From: Prosapia bicincta
Taxonomy: Eukaryota > Arthropoda > Insecta > Hemiptera > Cercopidae
Reading direction: 5' to 3'
Assembly (NCBI GenBank): GCA_036971475.1
Contig: JBAIZL010000001.1
Span: forward strand, 144,072,692-144,136,691
DNA length: 64,000 nt
Below the pieces are notes generated by a model. The model did not search any database. It was given only the letters and a program-made list of their open reading frames with translations, and had not been told where the DNA came from. The first letter of the stretch is position 1, and every line of letters starts with the position of its first letter. Of this stretch, positions 15,156 through 26,300 are shown piece by piece. The translations under genes were made by a program, and so were the position numbers.

Positions 15156-15455
15156 TATATATATTTTTTAAAACAACATAGGTTATTCAAAGACAAGAAT
15201 ATTTATTAATTTTTATCCAAAGCTTTTCGTTGGTAAACAGTACCAACATCATCAGGAATGAAAATTACAATAATGTAGTAAGATATAGGCCTAAAATACA
15301 TGTTTAATATGTATATCTTACATTATTGTGATTTTAATTCCTGATGATGTTGGCACTGTTTAACAACGAAAAGCTTTGGATATAAATTAATAAATATTCT
15401 TGTATTTGAATAACCCATGTTGTTTTAAATTATTAACCAAGAAAACGTATTATAT
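15156..15455. repeat. Palindromic repeat, family B, full copy
   Basis: Arms are inverted copies spanning AAAACAACATAGGTTATTC ... and its complement. The core CTGATGAT, stem, GAAAAGC is at 15341-15374 (plus) and 15222-15255 (minus). Other copies are at 13.2, 44.57, 58.43 and 58.77 kb. A (TA)n run follows at about 15452-15473. Confidence 0.85.
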
Positions 15456-15474
15456 ATATATATATATATATATA

Positions 15475-16074
15475 AACCAACCCAAAATGAAATCAACAAC
15501 TTACACCTTAACATAAAATTAACCATGGAAGAAGAAATAAACAATAAAATTTCCTATCTAGACCTAGAAATAACGAGAAATACTAATAATATTAAATATT
15601 GATTTTTTTATTAAACCCACACACACCAATAATACAACACCAACCTACTCTAACTATTTCCCACAAGATAAAATGCAACTTACTCTTATACAGAATACTA
15701 AAACTACCTTTAAAAAATGAAGATAAAGTTAAATAATACAAATAATATTGAAAATAGCCCAAAAAATTGAATCATCAAAAAAACTATACATACATTGAAA
15801 TATAAAATAAATAATAAATTAAAACAACCAAAAATCGAACTACAAACCACAACGGGACACGTTCACAAACACAGGGCACAATAAAAAAAGGAATAACTAA
15901 AATGCTAAAAAATTATAATATTAACATAGATTACACAAAACACAAAACATAATCAATTAAATAAACCTACCCGAAATAATATGTCCAGTACTTAGAAACG
16001 AAATATATACAATCGAATGCCCAGTAATAAAATATACAAACAAAAAAGTTAATAAAGCATATATCAACAACACC

Positions 16075-16080
<6 letters not shown>
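15475..16080 (+). pseudogene. Very decayed second Penelope-like RT/GIY-YIG fragment
   Basis: Frames broken by many stops show the order expected of a PLE reverse transcriptase C-terminal half: NEINNLHLNIKLTMEEEIN followed by ISYLDLEITRN (15483-15600), then PTHTNNTTP (about 15616-15640), an unreadable linker, and NEIYTIECP ... NKAYINNT (about 15998-16072), which resembles the start of a GIY-YIG domain. It is very A-rich and differs from the 10-13 kb element, so it is a separate, older lineage. The fragment stops at a TA tract. The identification rests on motif order only. Confidence 0.55.
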
Positions 16081-16106
<26 letters not shown>

Positions 16107-16110
16107 CACT
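16081..16110. repeat. (TA)n microsatellite
   Basis: Short TA run between the decayed PLE fragment and the Helitron-like element. Confidence 0.9.
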
Positions 16111-16133
16111 TTTATATATATACTGGGACCTTA

Positions 16134-17194
16134 TCTTTACAATAAAATGAAAATCGAATGCTGTCCGTCTGTGGATGTGTATTACTCAATCACGTACAAA
16201 CACTGGCTCATTTAGATGAAATATGGTATTTAATTCAAGTTCCCACGTGTTCGATTTTAGCAATAACATTATATCGGGCGACGAAGTAAGTCATCACAGA
16301 TACAAAAAATGTATGAAAACTCTCGCTCACGTTCTAAAAGTTTAAAATTTCAGATAATTGTAATTCCCCCCAAACGTGGTGCTAATAGTGATGGTCAAAA
16401 TTCACATTTCCCAGCCCTAATCAAATGCATATAAAATTAATAAAAACCATGTCCTGAATCTATATTCTATGATTATTATTGTTTGTTATTACCACGGAAG
16501 GGTAATCTTATATACCTATGAGGTATCCAGTCCGGATAGATTAATGTAATTTTTACACGTTTAACCAAATGTACACATGTAACGCTAGAATAGAGATTAC
16601 GTCTCGAAGTATTATTCCGCGGAATTAAACGTTTAATTAAGTAATTTTTTATAAAATACAACCAAATCTATCCTGGTTGGACACTTTACAGGCATATTTT
16701 AATATAGGTAAACAGTACTGTATAAAGTTACAATCAGGTCTATTGTAACTAGATACTTTATAGGTAAGCCTATATCTAAATGTATGTAGGCCCTATAAGT
16801 GGTTCCGAACGCCGTTGATATCCGTAATTAATGTTTTACCCGATTTTAATTTGATAAAAAATTTATTTATTTCACTGAGCGACAGTTTTCATAATTTTTT
16901 CGTATCCCTGATGACGTTCTGCGCCTCCCAAAATTATTTTTACTTTTTTGAATACGTGGAGCGGGAATACATATAATTTTACATGGTCATTTTTAGGCTT
17001 TCTGGTTTTCACATAGGCCTATTTTTATTTAGAAATGGCCTTGGAAACTCCCTTAGCGGTAGTTTCATAAACTATAGTTTCATATATTTTTGGAGTTTAA
17101 TTTCAGTAAATTAAATTAAACCCAAAAACAAATGCAAATTAAATCAATTCAAATATTGATTTAAACCCTGTACAAAGGACGGACACTCTGCTAG
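16134..17194 (+). mobile_element. Non-autonomous Helitron-like element, candidate
   Basis: The left end begins TCTTTACAATAAAATGAAAA followed by TGCTGTCCGTCTGTGG, and the right end reads GGACGGACACTCTGCTAG followed by T. A 5' TC, a 3' CTAG, and insertion between A (16133) and T (17195) are Helitron hallmarks. The GTCCGTC/GACGGAC pair near the two ends and the phrase CGTACAAACACTGG ... GATGAAATATGGTA resemble short arthropod Helitrons from memory. No Rep/helicase coding is present. The 3' hairpin normally found just before CTRR is weak here. A degenerate MITE remains an alternative. Confidence 0.5.
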
Positions 17195-17227
17195 TATATA
17201 TATATACATACAAACATATATATATAT

Positions 17228-17297
<70 letters not shown>
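17195..17297. repeat. (TA)n microsatellite
   Basis: Long TA run with a few interruptions (ATACATACAAACATA near 17204-17217). Confidence 0.95.
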
Positions 17298-17300
<3 letters not shown>

Positions 17301-17442
17301 CTGTTATTGGGTACACCTCGTCAATTCTAAATGAGATTGTAGCGAAACCTCGGAATTGCGATTTTATGCACTGCTGAATGAACGGATGTACTCCTGATAA
17401 TAATAAATATTCATTATGAATATATATATATATATATATATA
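17298..17442 (+). repeat. Penelope-like terminus fragment
   Basis: Matches about 110 bp of the 12708-13050 terminus, from TTGGGTACACCTCGTCAAT through GAACGGATGTACTCCTGATA. The hairpin-GAAACC motif is at about 17319-17352, with partly lost stem pairing. It lies between two TA tracts (the second at 17420-17442). Confidence 0.8.
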
Positions 17443-20205
17443 TACACCTATTACTTAAAAAAAAAAAATCATTTATAAATTCCTGGAGATCGGAACTTGG
17501 AGAATCTTTAAAATGTAAACAAAAGGTTTGTAAGCATCTGTTTTCGAAATAAAAAATACATTAATAATTCCTAGGTAGACAATACACTTATTAATATAAC
17601 CTAATTTCACATATTCACGCTGATAATTCTTCTTGGAAGGGGTTGTAAAGGTATGATTAGGATAAATTGTGTGGCTATTTGTTATTGTATTCCGTAAATA
17701 AATAATTATTATTCATTATAGATTTTGCAACATACAGAAATCTTGTAGAATAAAGTGTCAAACTATACATGTTCGGGAGTAAAACAGAACATTGAAACAA
17801 AAGGCCTAGGATATAAGTGCACAAAAGATATCAGATAGAGTCTTCAAGTCAAATAAATAAATAATTTTAAAGACATAATAACAAGCCAGTGCTAAAAGAA
17901 TCTTATATTGAAACTATTCCAATAGAGTATTATAGACTAGGGATGATTTCTTTCGGTCAGTTTTTAAATTTAAAGTTATGCATGTGATTTCCTTTTAATA
18001 TTACTCTATATAGAAGTGAAACGTGAGCTTAGTTGTTTAGTTACAACAAATAATTATGATGTATTATAGCGTAACAAAACATCACATGTTCAATGTTACC
18101 AATGTTATCACAAACTAATAGGATATGTAAGTACATTCCCTTAAATATATATAGTTTTGTATACTTTGCTATTGAAAAGAGAACAATTTTCAATGTAAAA
18201 ATGTTATTTACTTCACAAAACATTAATATTTTTCTCCGTATATTTGTACATAATAACTTAGTAATAATAGTAAATATATTAGCTAATAAGGATGCGAAGT
18301 TTTTACAGTTTTCGTAGGAGAATATATTTAGTCTGTATTTTATCCGTCTACTAGTATTACTGGACTTATTCCATGGTCTGAATACTTACAAAAATCATTT
18401 GTAAAATGCTAAATATATTTTGGTTATAATTCAGCATGTTGCGTAAATAAATCTTATATTTTAGCTAAGGTGTACAGCCAAGTTAAAAATAAATTAAAAA
18501 TTTAGAAATATAAGAGACACACTAAGGAACAGTCTAATGAAACTCTCGTTTCTGAATAATTAAGAATGGAGGTTAAGTAACCGTGAGAAACAACCCTTCT
18601 ATCTTTCACCAAGTACGGTAGAGGAAAGACGAGTTGAGGCTGCAATCATTATTATTTTTTGGGAAGACTCCGGTATAAACTTTTAATAAATTTGATTACA
18701 ATATTTAATTTCAAATTAAATAGGTTTAATAAGCCGCAGGGTTTCGTTTTCGTTTTATATTTTCTAAATTCAACTATGTCTAAAATGTAAACCCATGTAA
18801 TGTTTTAAAATGTGCTACCGATCCATGAAATTTCAAATGATGGCTAAGATATATAACAAAATTTAATGTCTTCATATGTTTAGATAGAATCAAATCACTA
18901 AATATTCGCAACCAATGTGCATTTGATCTAGCGTTGCTCTTAAAATTTGTAAAAGATATAAACCATTTGTTTGTAAGTTAACATTGTCAGAATTGTAATA
19001 AACTTAGCTTTAAATTGTAATATTTTAAATATTTATAAACTTAAGTCTTTGTTTTTGAGAATACAAACGAGAACTCTAATGTGACCTGTCTTCTTAGGAA
19101 CGATTTGCTTAGACAGCTAGTCTGCCTGAGTGAAATCGTAGGATACAATTGGTAAGGAAACAATTTATCCAGTGAATATTTTGTTTATGTAGAATATTTA
19201 ATTCGTGAATAAGAGTATGTGTTTCTAAATCAAATAAAGTACTACACATTTACAAATAACTGGGGGGATACACAATCTATATCTGTATGTAGCATGTGTG
19301 AGTGAAGCTTTTGTAAATAGAAATGATTTGGATTTACAAAACAGTTTTGAAGTCATTTAAGTTACGAAGACAATTATCAATACTAAAATAATAATTGATG
19401 AATAAACTTGGTAAAGGAGCATTGTAATTTATTACTTTTTCAAACACGATGTTTCTTGCAAGACTAGGATTTTCTTGTGGCAAACGTACCGTGTAAGTAA
19501 TTCTATTTGTATAATAGGAAAACCCAGATGTAATATAATCAGCTTAAATAAAACATTAGCTGGCATAAAGAAAATCCCAATAATATCATATGTTTGTCCC
19601 CTTAACCTTAAAAATGGCCGTAGCTTAGTGTAAGTTTTCAGTAATTAGATGCCTTTGATCGTTCACTAAGTTATAATTAGGATAATAATATATCAGTAAT
19701 ATGGAGAGTTAGACAAAATTATTTATCCATACCATTTACCAGTTAATTAATTTAGTATCTTAGTTGTAAACCAAGAGGCTGGATTTGATGAGGAATAGTA
19801 TTGTAAATTTCCCAAGACATTCAATTCCGGTTTTCTGCAAAGTAGACTTATAAACACGATCATGATATGGGTGGAATTAACAAATATGGGAAATACATTA
19901 CTTGTTATTGTAAACTCAGGGTATAATAGAAACTCCCCCTTCCCAAATTACGTTATAGGACTAAATAAAAACTCGGTTTCAAGATGCAGCGATCTGGTTT
20001 ATTCTTGTTATTACTGTTCCTTTTACCTTCCGTAATGTTTGAATTATCAGTTGGTTTACATTACAGAGACGATTAGCAAATTACATTCATAAGATTATCA
20101 GGTATGTGAAATGGATTTATAAGAAGGAATATGCTGTCGAAATAGAGAAGCAAAGTAGTCTTAACAAACTCTATGATACTTTAAAGTTACGTGTAGAGTG
20201 AAAAA
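17443..20205. other. AT-rich DNA without recognisable gene
   Basis: No supported gene or repeat boundary. The overlapping open frames at 18041-18317 on both strands have no motif. Confidence 0.45.
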
Positions 20206-20207
20206 TT

Positions 20208-20311
20208 GTCATCGATAGATTTTATCGTGACGAAAGATGAACAAAGAGAAGAGAATGTGAGTAAATGTTTGTGTCAGGTGTGTGCGGATGGACGTCAATG
20301 GGCAGGGCTTC

Positions 20312-20384
<73 letters not shown>

Positions 20385-20988
20385 ACTCCATATATAGGAG
20401 CGGAGGTGTCTGCTACATCTCATTATCTACTAGTAATATTAGGCTTAGCATTAAATCCATTGTACTTCATCAGTTGATTGTGTAAACTCGCAATATTGTA
20501 ATTCGATTGTAGCACAAAGTTCTACTACTACAGATTCTTACACTCCTATGTCACAAAAACCGTATTACACACACGTATTGAATGTAAAATAACTAATTGT
20601 CCATAAAAAAATTCGGAAAGCCAGTCCTAATGTTAAAAATAATCGTAGTCCCCCAGAGTTAAACGTCTATCGTCTAACCCAATAAATGTCCTACCGTGCA
20701 CGAACCTCTCCTGATATCCAGCCCTAACCAAATTCTCTGACCCCAAATTCCTAACCGCAGCCAGTGTCACTTGTCCGACGCTGCATAACCTGGTGGCCCA
20801 CCAAAAGGTGGCCCTCCTTCTCTGACTGACTGACTGACTAAACTCTTTCATTCGCTTTTTAACTGTTTTCGGATCACATCGTCAATGCTAGATGAGATTC
20901 TAGCAAACCGTTGGGTTGCGATTTTGTACACTGTAACATGAATGGATGTGTTCCGGATAGTTACTAATAATCATCATCATTAATATAC
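20208..20988 (+). repeat. Penelope-like terminus split by an insertion
   Basis: 20208-20415 matches the first half of the terminus (CATCGATAGATTTTATCGTG ... GGACGTCAATGGGC). A (TC)n/(TA)n expansion at about 20314-20381 sits where the parent has TCTATATATA. 20855-20988 matches the second half, including GCTAGA, loop, TCTAGC at about 20885-20904. The roughly 430 bp between are foreign to the terminus. Confidence 0.75.
20416..20852. mobile_element. Unidentified insertion inside the PLE terminus
   Basis: This segment interrupts the terminus match. Its right half (about 20615-20845) is much richer in G and C than its surroundings, contains GGCCCACCAAAAGGTGGCC (a small hairpin), and ends in a GACT tetramer run (about 20822-20838). 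A 72-codon minus frame (20633-20851) crosses it without recognisable domains. A SINE or short DNA transposon is possible; I saw no clear duplicated target site. Confidence 0.4.
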
Positions 20989-21031
20989 ATACACATACAC
21001 ACACACACACACATACACACACACACACACA

Positions 21032-21095
<64 letters not shown>
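20989..21095. repeat. (AC)n-(TA)n microsatellite
   Basis: AC run with rare interruptions, ending in CATATATATA immediately before the 5' LTR. Confidence 0.97.
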
Positions 21096-21387
21096 AGTTA
21101 TATAAACATTTTATGTGAACATTTCATAATTAAATGCGTGCTAGGAAAATTCCTGCTTACGCAGCTTTAGTATTATATAGGTGTGAGAACAGAGCCCCGG
21201 CAGTGTGTAAGTCGCCTCTGTATCGCACAGACGTTTTCCACTCCGATTGAGTGCATATCAATTGTATTGTTTTATTAAGTAAAATTAATGTAACAGTTTT
21301 CTAAATTAATTGTTTATTAAATTCAAAGGTTTGTTAAAAATAAAAATCATTTTTAAAAACCTTTCTTGCTTAATATAAAACGTAACT
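21096..21387 (+). repeat. 5' long terminal repeat
   Basis: Begins AGTTATATAAACATTTTATG and ends AAAACGTAACT. Compared with the 3' copy it has C rather than G in GCGTGCTAGG, C rather than A in CTTACGCAGC, and one A/T fewer in the TTAAAAATAAAAATC run. The terminal AGTTA/TAACT inverted repeat is typical of insect errantivirus-like elements. Confidence 0.96.
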
Positions 21388-21403
21388 GGCGCAGTCGGTA
21401 GGA
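21387..21403 (+). other. Primer binding site, tRNA-Ser
   Basis: TGGCGCAGTCGGTAGGA is complementary to the 3' end of insect tRNA-Ser (CCTACCGACTGCG plus CCA; tRNA sequence from memory). Its first T is also the last base of the LTR. It would prime minus-strand DNA synthesis. Confidence 0.85.
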
Positions 21404-21404
21404 C

Positions 21405-21656
21405 ATCTCGGGAAAATTAATGAACATAATTTTTTTTCGATTTCAATCGATTAACCGAGATACTGCAAAAACGCGATTCGTTACAGAGCGCATATCTGTA
21501 ACGACATCAAGAAAACGGTAGGACACCTCAAGGAAGTTAACGAATATAACGTCCGTCGGTTTTAACCGTTAATTGAGGAAACCTTAAGTAGAGTGAATAT
21601 CTACAACCACTTAATAGAGCGCATATCTATTAAGAACACGAGCGAATATCGTGTAG
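21405..21656 (+). promoter_or_regulatory. Structured RNA leader with repeated hairpins
   Basis: Two long hairpins (ATCTCGG ... CCGAGAT at 21405-21461; CCTCAA ... TTGAGG at 21526-21578, with inner TTAACG/CGTTAA) alternate with short hairpins sharing a G(C/T)G(C/A)ATA loop. The short hairpins are at 21478-21504, 21588-21604, 21610-21634 and 21636-21654. Their stems are fully paired but differ in sequence. The position between primer site and gag fits an RNA packaging or dimerisation signal; this role is inferred. Confidence 0.75.
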
Positions 21657-21818
21657 GTGAAAAGTGAAAAGTGAAAGTTGTTCAAATGAGCAAAGTATTT
21701 TGGATCAACTTGTAAGTAGATATTAAGATATAGAATTAAGAAAAAGTAGAGTAAATACTTTTTAATTTTATATAATTGATTTTTAATTTTATTATTTTAA
21801 AGAAAATAATATTTTAAA

Positions 21819-22916
21819 ATGGCAACGCCAACATTAAAGAAGGAATATCTAGACATGATTCCTGAGTATAGTGGAGAGCCCACTATGCTCCACAGATTTA
21901 TTTCTATATGTGACAAAGTAGTAAATAAGTTTTATGTAAGCGAAAATCCAGAGGATTTTCAAAATGAATATTTATTTTCTTCTATACTAGCTAAACTAAA
22001 AGGCCAAGCATTGGAAATGGTTGTAAACTCAAATTCATATAATTGGTATGAGGTTAAAAAAGTATTATTAACCAGCTATTCAGACAAAAGAGATTGTTTT
22101 ACTTTAAATTTAGAAATGGCTGAGTTAAAACAAGAGAATAACGAATCACCTTTTAAATTTTATGAAAGAATTCAAAAACTGTTAAATTTACAAATTTCAT
22201 TTTTTGTTAATAAAGAGCCACAAAGACAATTGGCCAAAGATGTTTTAATAGAATATGTTCAGAAACTAGCTTTAAGAGTTCTCCTTAGAGGTTTACATGA
22301 ACCTGTAGGATCGCTAATGCGAACCAAAAATCCAGATTCTCTTAGCGAAGCACTTAATATGCTTACTAACGATTTTCAATTTAAAAATAACAAATTATTT
22401 CAAAATGTTAAACAGAACATTCCACCTAGGGCCCCACAATACCCGCCTATTCGCAAACCCCTTCCTAACAAACAAACCTTCCAAAATTATAGGCCCAACT
22501 ACCAAAATAATCCTAACCAATTTACTAAACCTAACTCATACGTGCAGCAAAATCAACAACCGAGACAGTCTAACAACTACACACCATTAAAAGTTCATCA
22601 AAAATTTGAACCAGAACCAATGAGCATTTCCACACGTCAAACAGGGAACACAATTAGACAAAATAGACTTTATCAGATGACAGGGAAACCAATAGAGGAG
22701 GAAAATTACGATCAAACTATGAATCGATTGACTGAACAAATGACTAACTCTTATCTGACCGAACAAACAGATTATGAACCGCAAGAGGACCCTGACAGCT
22801 ACATAGACTTTGATGATTCCCCGCAAGAGGAAAACGCATGCGGATTCACTCAAGAGGACAATCATACCCAAAATCATTTTTTAGGACTAACCACATTAAA
22901 AAGACATTTTCCATAA
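21819..22916 (+). CDS. gag: Gag polyprotein of the LTR retrotransposon
   Basis: A 365-residue structural protein that would form the intracellular particle packaging the element's RNA. The ATG at 21819 is the first in this frame after a long AT-rich leader, and the frame is intact. Residues 1-195 are mostly helical and resemble the errantivirus/17.6 Gag capsid region (opening with EYLDMIPEYSGEP, with internal LKGQALEMV and LLRGLHEPVGSL). Residues about 200-280 are rich in Pro, Asn and Gln, and an acidic tail follows. No CCHC zinc knuckle is present, as in other Gags of this group. The last 79 bases overlap pol, and a slippery heptamer lies in the overlap. Confidence 0.93.
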   Translation: MATPTLKKEYLDMIPEYSGEPTMLHRFISICDKVVNKFYVSENPEDFQNEYLFSSILAKLKGQALEMVVNSNSYNWYEVKKVLLTSYSDKRDCFTLNLEMAELKQENNESPFKFYERIQKLLNLQISFFVNKEPQRQLAKDVLIEYVQKLALRVLLRGLHEPVGSLMRTKNPDSLSEALNMLTNDFQFKNNKLFQNVKQNIPPRAPQYPPIRKPLPNKQTFQNYRPNYQNNPNQFTKPNSYVQQNQQPRQSNNYTPLKVHQKFEPEPMSISTRQTGNTIRQNRLYQMTGKPIEEENYDQTMNRLTEQMTNSYLTEQTDYEPQEDPDSYIDFDDSPQEENACGFTQEDNHTQNHFLGLTTLKRHFP

Positions 22917-23296
22917 TGCATATAGAAGACGACACAAACGAACTACCGTACATCCACGATCCCAAGACCAATTTAAAGATGCTGATTGACACTGGAAGTA
23001 CGAGATCATTTATTAAAAAATCAATAGCTTTCCAATTTTTCAAAAACACTCTAAAACAAGAGCCATTTGAAGTGAGTACAGCTCATGGAGTATCAAAAGA
23101 AAAATACAGTTGTACGCTACCACTCTTAGGAAAAGAAACAACCAAATTCTATTTATTTGATTTCCATAAAGATTTTGACTTACTCCTTGGATTAGATAAC
23201 ATAAAAGAATTAAAAATTAATTTAAATTTTGTGAATGATACATTAATATTTCGCAATAAGCAAATGCCGATTAAATATTTTAACACAGAAGAACAA

Positions 23297-23351
<55 letters not shown>

Positions 23352-26300
23352 TAAGCGAATGTCAGGAACAGAAAGCAAAAAAAGGAACAAGTTATGTTAT
23401 ACAAGCCCGCGCAAGCCAAACGATTAAATTTAGAATACAAAATATTCAAGATGGAGAAGGACTCTTACCATACAAAAACTTAAATGGATTAGAAATTCCG
23501 CAGTGTATAGTCTCAGTACACAAGGGAGAAGCCTACTGCCCTATAATAAACAACACAGAAGTAAATGTAGAATTAACAGTAAATGAACAATTAGAATTAA
23601 AATCTTTAGAAGAATACAATACCCTTAGACCTGATGCAATGCAAACGAACGCTAATTTCAATTTATTAGACTATAAACAAAAAAATTCGAGAAGGAAAAA
23701 TTTAGATTTATCAAAATTTAGAATGGAACATATGAACTCGGAAGAAAAATCCGCTATAATAAGTTTAATAAAAGATTATGCAGATTTATTCCATATTGAG
23801 GGAAACAATTTAACTTTTACCAACCAAATAAAACATGTTATTAGGACTACTGATGAAATTCCCGTATACTCCAGATATTATAGATATCCAGAGATTTACA
23901 AGAACGAAATTAATAAACAAACTGAGGACATTCTTGAACAAGGAATTATTAGACCTTCAAATTCTCCATGGAACTCTCCTGTCTGGATTGTACCCAAAAA
24001 ACAAGACGCTTCTGGCAAAAGAAAATTTCGATTAGTAATAGATTTTAGAGGATTAAACAAGAAAACAATTGACGATAAATTTCCCTTGCCAAACATTACC
24101 GACATATTAGATAAATTAGGACGATCTCAGTATTTTACAACTTTAGATTTAGCCTCAGGATTTCACCAAGTAGAAATGGATAAAAATAGCATAGAAAAAA
24201 CAGCGTTTTCAACAGAAACGGGACACTATGAATTTTTAAGAATGCCATTTGGACTAAAGAATAGCCCCCCTACATTTCAAAGAATTATGAATAACATTCT
24301 GAGAGGAATCCAAAATGAAACATGTTTAGTTTATTTAGACGATATTATAATTTACTCCACTAGCCTCCAAGAACATATACAAAGACTTAAAGAAGTATTC
24401 GACAGATTACGCAAAGCCAACTTTAAAGTACAGCTGGATAAAACAGAATTTTTAAGAAAAGAAGTAGCGTATCTAGGGCATGTTGTTACACCGGAAGGCG
24501 TAAAACCTAACCCAGCAAAGATTTTGGCAATCAAAAACTATCCAATACCCAAAACCACTAAACAAATTAAAGGATTTTTAGGACTAATAGGCTATTATCG
24601 AAAATTTATTAAAAACTTCGCCAAGATAACAAAACCGTTTACTAACTGTTTAAAGAAAAATGCAAAAATAAATATAGAAAATCCAGACTTCATTGAATGT
24701 TTTGAAACATGTAAAAATATACTGACTAATGAGCCCCTTCTACAATACCCAGATTTTGAAAAGGAGTTTACTCTAACAACAGACGCTAGTAATTTTGCAC
24801 TAGGAGCAATTTTAAGCCAGGACAAAAATGGAAAACACCTTCCTATAGCGTATGCCAGCAGAACTTTAAATGACAGCGAAACTAATTACTCCGCGATTGA
24901 AAAGGAATTATTAGCAATCGTATGGTCTACCAAACACTTCAGGCCTTATTTATTTGGAAGAAAATTTAAAATTTATACAGACCATAAACCTTTACAATGG
25001 TTATTTTCAGTTAAAGAACCAAATTCCAAGCTTTTAAGATGGAGATTAAAACTAGAAGAATATGATTATGACATAAGATACAAAAAAGGCAAATTAAACC
25101 AAAACGCCGATGCTTTATCTAGAATACTATTGAACGTTACTGATAAAAGGTCAACAAACACCCAACACACTGTAGAACCAGACCTTGAATTATCTCCAGC
25201 GAACTTACTGAGTCGTTACTTCCCGGAATTGAATGAAGATAATGAGTCTATGGTCGTACTACTCGACGCAACAGATAATGCCAACTTAGAGTACGATCAA
25301 GAAAGTGACAGTCAAACCGTGCATTCCAACTTCGAAGGGAACACCCAAATTGAAATACCAATTTCCGACGAACCTGTAAACTTTGGGAGAAATCAAATAT
25401 TTTTGTCATTAGTAAAATACGAACCAAAGAAAGTAAAAATTATAAAACTATTCGGAACTTCAAAAATTCGTTTAATGGTCGAAATATCAGAAAATAACTT
25501 TAAAGAAGACATAGTTAACTTTGTAAAATCATATTTGGTATCCAAAATAAAATATAATCTATATTTTGAAGACGATTTTTACGAGAAATTTGCATCATGC
25601 GTAGCCAAAAATTTCAAACAAACTGAACTAAATTTGGTTAAGTGTAATAACAAACTCTTAGACCTAACTTCGGAAGAAGATACCTTAGAAACGATAAGTA
25701 ATTATCATGTCAGCAAAACCAATCACCGAGGGATACAAGAAACATACGAACAAATTAAGCGAAGATATTATTGGCCTAATTTAAAATCACTAGTCCAAAA
25801 TTTCATAAATCAGTGTGACATATGTCAAAGAACCAAATATGACAGAATCCCCTTACAATTAGAGATGAACTTGACGCCTACAGCTGCAAGGCCTTTCCAG
25901 ATAATTCACATCGACACTATCTCTTTAGAAAAGAATGCGTTTATCAGCATTGTCGACAGTTTCACAAAGTATGCTCAAGCTTATCGCTTGGGAAGCTCTC
26001 AAGCTACAGAGATTGCAGACAAGTTATTAGATTACTTTGCGCAGTTCTGCTTACCAGCAGTTATTATCTCAGACAATGGAACGGAGTTTAATAACAGGAT
26101 TGTGAAGGAGATATTAGACCTGCATAAAATCAAAATCCATTTTATCAGTACACAAAACCCCCAATCAAACGGATTATGTGAAAGATTTCATTCCACCTTA
26201 ATAGAACACATAAGGCTGTTAAACAATCAAATCGAATTTAAAAAAGACAGTATAATTAAGAAAGTCAAATATGCTATAATTGCCTATAACAATATGCATT

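Noticed and set aside
20824..20840. GACT tetramer run read as a possible CRISPR-like or satellite unit
   Set aside because: Only about four units with no spacers; a simple tetranucleotide tract at the end of an inserted element.
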